The notes below the pieces were generated by a model. That model worked only from the letters and a program-made list of their open reading frames with translations. It did no database searches and had not been told where the DNA came from. This document shows positions 7,439-9,285 of a stretch of DNA of 9,285 nt, one piece after another. A program made the translations under genes and the position numbers. The stretch is from Pseudoxanthomonas sp. (lineage in GTDB: Bacteria; Pseudomonadota; Gammaproteobacteria; Xanthomonadales; Xanthomonadaceae): the NCBI GenBank assembly GCA_026785795.1, contig JAJAZJ010000355.1, positions 1 through 9,285 of the forward strand. The letters run 5' to 3'. Within the stretch, counting starts at the first letter, position 1, and every line of letters begins with the position of its first letter.

Positions 7439-7682
7439 GGGCGCAGCTTACCCGCGGCCCGGGTCTCTTTTATGTTGCAGAAGCTTTCCGACTTGTCGCA
7501 ATGGGCGTAGTGGAAGCCCGACTTCGCGGGAGTCTTGGTGGCGCTGGGTCTGGTCGTGGGCGCGTGTTGTGCTGGTCCGGCTCGGTAATCACCATCCAAC
7601 AAGACCGGCTATGACCAGTGAGACCTCACTTGGTACAGAAATTCAACGCGCGCAAGGGGGATCAGGCGGATTCCGCATGACC
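7439..7682. other. Intergenic region upstream of the phosphodiesterase gene
   Basis: These 244 bases precede the minus-strand phosphodiesterase gene and should contain its promoter. On the minus strand a CATAAA element near 7470 could be a -10 box, but no -35 box stands at a good distance. A short hydrophobic plus-strand frame at about 7520-7588 (GVLVALGLVVGACCAGPAR) ends in TAA and has no credible start. I do not call it a gene. Confidence 0.4.
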
Positions 7683-7860
7683 GTAGGGCGGGTCCTGACC
7701 CGCCGCTTATCGTTCGGATTTCGTGCCGCATTGCAATGCGCACGTGATGGCGGTCGCTCGCGTCTGCTCTTTTTCGAGCTCGACACACGCGAGGTGGGCC
7801 AATGCAACTCGCGGAAGACTGCCTTCGCCCTTGGCGGGTCAAGACTCGCCCTCCACTGCT
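7683..7860. repeat. Intergenic repeat copy 1, flanked by inverted REP-like palindromes
   Basis: The left end is a GTAG head (7683-7686) followed by the perfect palindrome GGCGGGTC-CT-GACCCGCC (7687-7704). The right end (7833-7854) is the same palindrome inverted, GGCGGGTC-AA-GACTCGCC, followed by CTCC, which is a GGAG head on the other strand. Head plus hairpin is the plan of REP sequences, and two in opposite orientation make a BIME-like or MITE-like unit. Inside are GCTTATCGTTCGGATT (7705-7720) and a 14-base perfect palindrome CGCATTGCAATGCG (7727-7740), both repeated exactly in copy 2. The unit has no transposase and no credible gene. It ends immediately before the outer-membrane barrel fragment at 7862. 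Confidence 0.8.
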
Positions 7861-7861
7861 T

Positions 7862-8005
7862 GCCGACCTCGGCGTTGGCCTGCGCTTGAGCGACCGCCGC
7901 AGCTCATTTGCCCGCGTGATCCATGTGGACCTGGCCGTCCCGCTCGATTCCGATCCGTCGCTGAAAACCGTCGAACTGCTGTTCGAGGCGCGCCGCGAGT
8001 TCTGA
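7862..8005 (+). pseudogene. C-terminal fragment of an Omp85/surface-antigen type outer-membrane beta-barrel
   Basis: The last 47 codons before TGA 8003-8005 read ADLGVGLRLSDRRSS, then VIHVDLAVPLD and finally TVELLFEARREF. A terminal beta-strand ending in phenylalanine is the signal recognised by the Bam assembly machine. The GVGLRL...RSS....HVDLA.PL sequence resembles the barrel end of D15/BamA/TamA or FhaC-ShlB-type proteins, as known from xanthomonad genomes. A full protein would have several hundred more residues. Here the frame upstream of 7862 is repeat sequence (copy 1 ends at 7860), so the gene has been cut and only its tail remains. It is followed after 13 bases by the end of the convergent dioxygenase gene. 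The exact family is uncertain. Confidence 0.6.
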
Positions 8006-8018
8006 GCGGTGGGCGCCC

Positions 8019-8666
8019 TCAGACCTTCTTCATCACCAGGTCGAACCGGCCGGCCGGCGCCGCAGCGTCGTCGGCCGCAAAGGCCACGGTGACGCGGGCG
8101 CGGTCATCGGGCGACAGCTCCTTCCACAGCAGGTCCACTTCGTTGAGCGCATGGCCGGCGAAGTACATCTGCGTGGTGAGCTCGCGGAAGCCGCGCCGGG
8201 CGACCTTGAAGTGCACGTGCGGCGGCCGCGACCAGCCCTCGCGCACCGGGTAGTCGCCGGGTTTGATGGTCCGGATGCGGTAGCGACCCTGCGCGTCGGT
8301 GGTCAGGTGCGCCCAACCCTGGAAGTTCGGGTCCAGCGCCGCCGGATTCGGGTCGTCCTCGTGGTCGTAGCGGCCGGCGCTGTTGGCCTGCCAGACGTCC
8401 ACCCGCGCACCGGCCACAGGCGCGCCCGATTCGTCGAGCACCTGCCCGCTGATCTCGATCACTTCGCCGCGGGCGGATTCGCTGCGGCCTTCGACGCGGG
8501 TCAGGTCCAGGTCCTTGTCGGCCTGGTCCTTCCCGGGGAAGAACGGTCCCGCGGTCTGGGACGGCGTGAGTCCGGCCGCCGCCAGTGGCGCGCTGACCAC
8601 CAGTGCCATGGCGCCCAGACCGCCCTGCATCACGCGGCGTCGGGACAGGGGTTCTTCGGCGGTCAT
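8019..8666 (-). CDS. Tat-exported intradiol ring-cleavage dioxygenase
   Basis: The 215-residue protein should cleave a catechol-type ring between the two hydroxyls with non-haem Fe(III) and O2. The true substrate is unknown: protocatechuate and hydroxyquinol enzymes share this fold. The N-terminus has a twin-arginine motif (LSRRRVMQGG, residues 7-16) and a hydrophobic stretch ending APLAAAG, so it is folded and then exported to the periplasm, unlike the cytoplasmic Pca enzymes. The iron ligands are all visible: Y100 in AGRYDH, Y139 in KPGDYP, and H150 and H152 in RPPHVHF, with R147 next to them. The segment GAPVAGARVDVWQAN is the typical domain core. The ATG at 8666 has GAGAG seven bases upstream. 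No pca, cat or other aromatic pathway genes are adjacent, so it stands alone here. Such single Tat-linked dioxygenases are common in this bacterial group and little studied. Confidence 0.93.
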   Translation of the reverse strand: MTAEEPLSRRRVMQGGLGAMALVVSAPLAAAGLTPSQTAGPFFPGKDQADKDLDLTRVEGRSESARGEVIEISGQVLDESGAPVAGARVDVWQANSAGRYDHEDDPNPAALDPNFQGWAHLTTDAQGRYRIRTIKPGDYPVREGWSRPPHVHFKVARRGFRELTTQMYFAGHALNEVDLLWKELSPDDRARVTVAFAADDAAAPAGRFDLVMKKV

Positions 8667-8777
8667 CGGCAGCTCTCAGGCGGTCCGCGGCGCGGAACCT
8701 GCCCCACCGTAACACGGCGCCGCTGGGCCGCAGGCCATCGGCCCGCGCGCCCGCAGCGGACTGCAATTCGAAGGAAT
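8667..8777. other. Upstream region of the dioxygenase gene
   Basis: These 111 GC-rich bases lie upstream of the minus-strand dioxygenase gene and end at repeat copy 2. An imperfect inverted repeat, CCGCTG about 8723 against CAGCGG about 8755, is present. No clear promoter boxes are visible. Confidence 0.3.
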
Positions 8778-8952
8778 GGAGGCGGGTAGCCGGGCAGCTT
8801 ATCGTTCGGATTGTGTGCCGCATTGCAATGCGTGCGTGATGGCGGCCGTTCGCTTCTGGTCTATGCCCAGCACAACGCAGGTGAGGCGAGTCAGTGCAGC
8901 GCGCGAAGCGCTGACTTCGCCAATGGCGGGTCAAGACCCGCCCTCCGCTGCT
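8778..8952. repeat. Intergenic repeat copy 2, right palindrome intact, left one decayed
   Basis: This copy shares with copy 1 the block GCTTATCGTTCGGATT (8797-8812), the 14-base palindrome CGCATTGCAATGCG (8819-8832) and the following CGTGATGGCGG, then a less conserved middle of similar length. The right palindrome GGCGGGTC-AA-GACCCGCC-CTCC (8925-8946) is perfect, better than in copy 1. The left end (GGAG 8778-8781, then GCGGGTAGCCGGGC) is a degraded version of the left palindrome. Similarity between copies stops at CTGCT (8948-8952 here, 7856-7860 in copy 1), which marks the unit's boundary. It lies between the stop of the DUF4386 gene and the upstream region of the dioxygenase. Confidence 0.78.
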
Positions 8953-8973
8953 GAACCGTGTTGTATCGAGCGG

Positions 8974-9285
8974 TTAGACCACGCGGGGTGCGCGAGCAGC
9001 TGTGCCCTTGACGAGCAACCACAAGCCCAGGGCGACCTCGTAAACGAACATTGGGACCATGCCGAGAATAAAAAAGTCGCGGACGGAAGGGGCTACGATT
9101 GACCCAAAGGCGTACGTAGCCAGGAGCAGGGAAGCGAAGACCCCCCACCCAGCCAGCACGCGCGGGACGTATCCCGACCTGAACAGAAGCAGCGCGTAAA
9201 GTGCAGAGCCAATGCCCAGTGGAATAAAGCCAATGATGAGCCCAGTTCCTTGAGCGCGAAGCACAAATCCCGCCAAGCTATACAG
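8974..9285 (-). CDS. DUF4386-type membrane protein, C-terminal part only
   Basis: The frame is open at the right edge of the window (first complete codons read LYSLAGFVLRAQG) and ends at the stop 8974-8976, giving 103 residues. It has three hydrophobic segments: GTGLIIGFIPLGIGSALYALL, then GWGVFASLLLATYAFG, and FILGMVPMFVYEVALGLWLL. The pattern FIPLGIGS..Y..LLFRSGYVPRVLAGWG followed by P.F.YEVALGLWLL.KG is what I associate with the C-terminal half of DUF4386 proteins, a family of small multi-helix inner-membrane proteins with no known function. The TTG at 9274-9276 is probably an internal leucine, not a start. Repeat copy 2 begins 21 bases beyond its stop, between it and the dioxygenase gene on the same strand. 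Confidence 0.7.
   Translation of the reverse strand: MYSLAGFVLRAQGTGLIIGFIPLGIGSALYALLLFRSGYVPRVLAGWGVFASLLLATYAFGSIVAPSVRDFFILGMVPMFVYEVALGLWLLVKGTAARAPRVV

Noticed and set aside
6509..7510. Plus-strand 333-codon frame opposite the phosphodiesterase gene
   Set aside because: It is low-complexity V/G/Q/R sequence antisense to a gene with intact catalytic motifs.
7520..7588. Short hydrophobic plus-strand frame ending in TAA
   Set aside because: It is preceded by an in-frame TAG with no ATG start and no convincing ribosome site.
8104..8934. Minus-strand 276-codon frame overlapping the dioxygenase and repeat copy 2
   Set aside because: It is a shifted frame of the dioxygenase extended through repeat DNA. 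The similar peptide also seen in copy 1 reflects repeat homology, not coding.

Overview
The window reads as high-GC proteobacterial chromosome, most likely a gammaproteobacterium of the Xanthomonadaceae type (Lysobacter, Luteimonas, Pseudoxanthomonas or Stenotrophomonas relatives). This placement is inferred from codon use, REP-like palindromes with GTAG/GGAG heads, and the style of the envelope genes. It is an accessory region: two solid core loci sit among insertion-sequence debris, gene fragments and intergenic repeats. There are no rRNA, tRNA or CRISPR features.

Layout. Positions 1-277 (minus) hold the N-terminal part of a small exported protein that resembles the iota-carbonic anhydrase family (COG4337, often labelled phosphoribosyl-AMP cyclohydrolase in databases); it runs off the left edge. 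Positions 278-812 are a lower-GC stretch with no gene I can support. Positions 813-1523 (minus) encode a six-helix membrane protein of unknown function. Positions about 1600-1840 (plus) carry a decayed C-terminal piece of an IS3-family transposase. Then comes the centrepiece, dabB (2000-3649) and dabA (3680-6181), a complete two-gene DAB inorganic-carbon accumulation operon. Facing it is a GlpQ-like exported glycerophosphodiester phosphodiesterase (6308-7438, minus). Further right are two copies of a roughly 175-bp intergenic repeat (7683-7860 and 8778-8952), the last ~47 codons of an Omp85-type outer-membrane barrel (7862-8005), a Tat-exported intradiol dioxygenase (8019-8666, minus) and the C-terminal part of a DUF4386 membrane protein (8974-9285, minus).

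How they fit together. DabB (a proton-channel subunit related to NuoL) and DabA (a beta-carbonic-anhydrase-like zinc protein) form a membrane complex proposed to use the proton gradient to drive one-way hydration of CO2 to bicarbonate in the cytoplasm. All four expected zinc-site residues of DabA are present. The iota-carbonic-anhydrase-like gene on the other side of the IS debris would be exported, so the region may be a small inorganic-carbon module: interconversion of CO2 and bicarbonate outside, energy-coupled accumulation inside. That link rests on proximity and family resemblance only. The right third looks unrelated to carbon handling.
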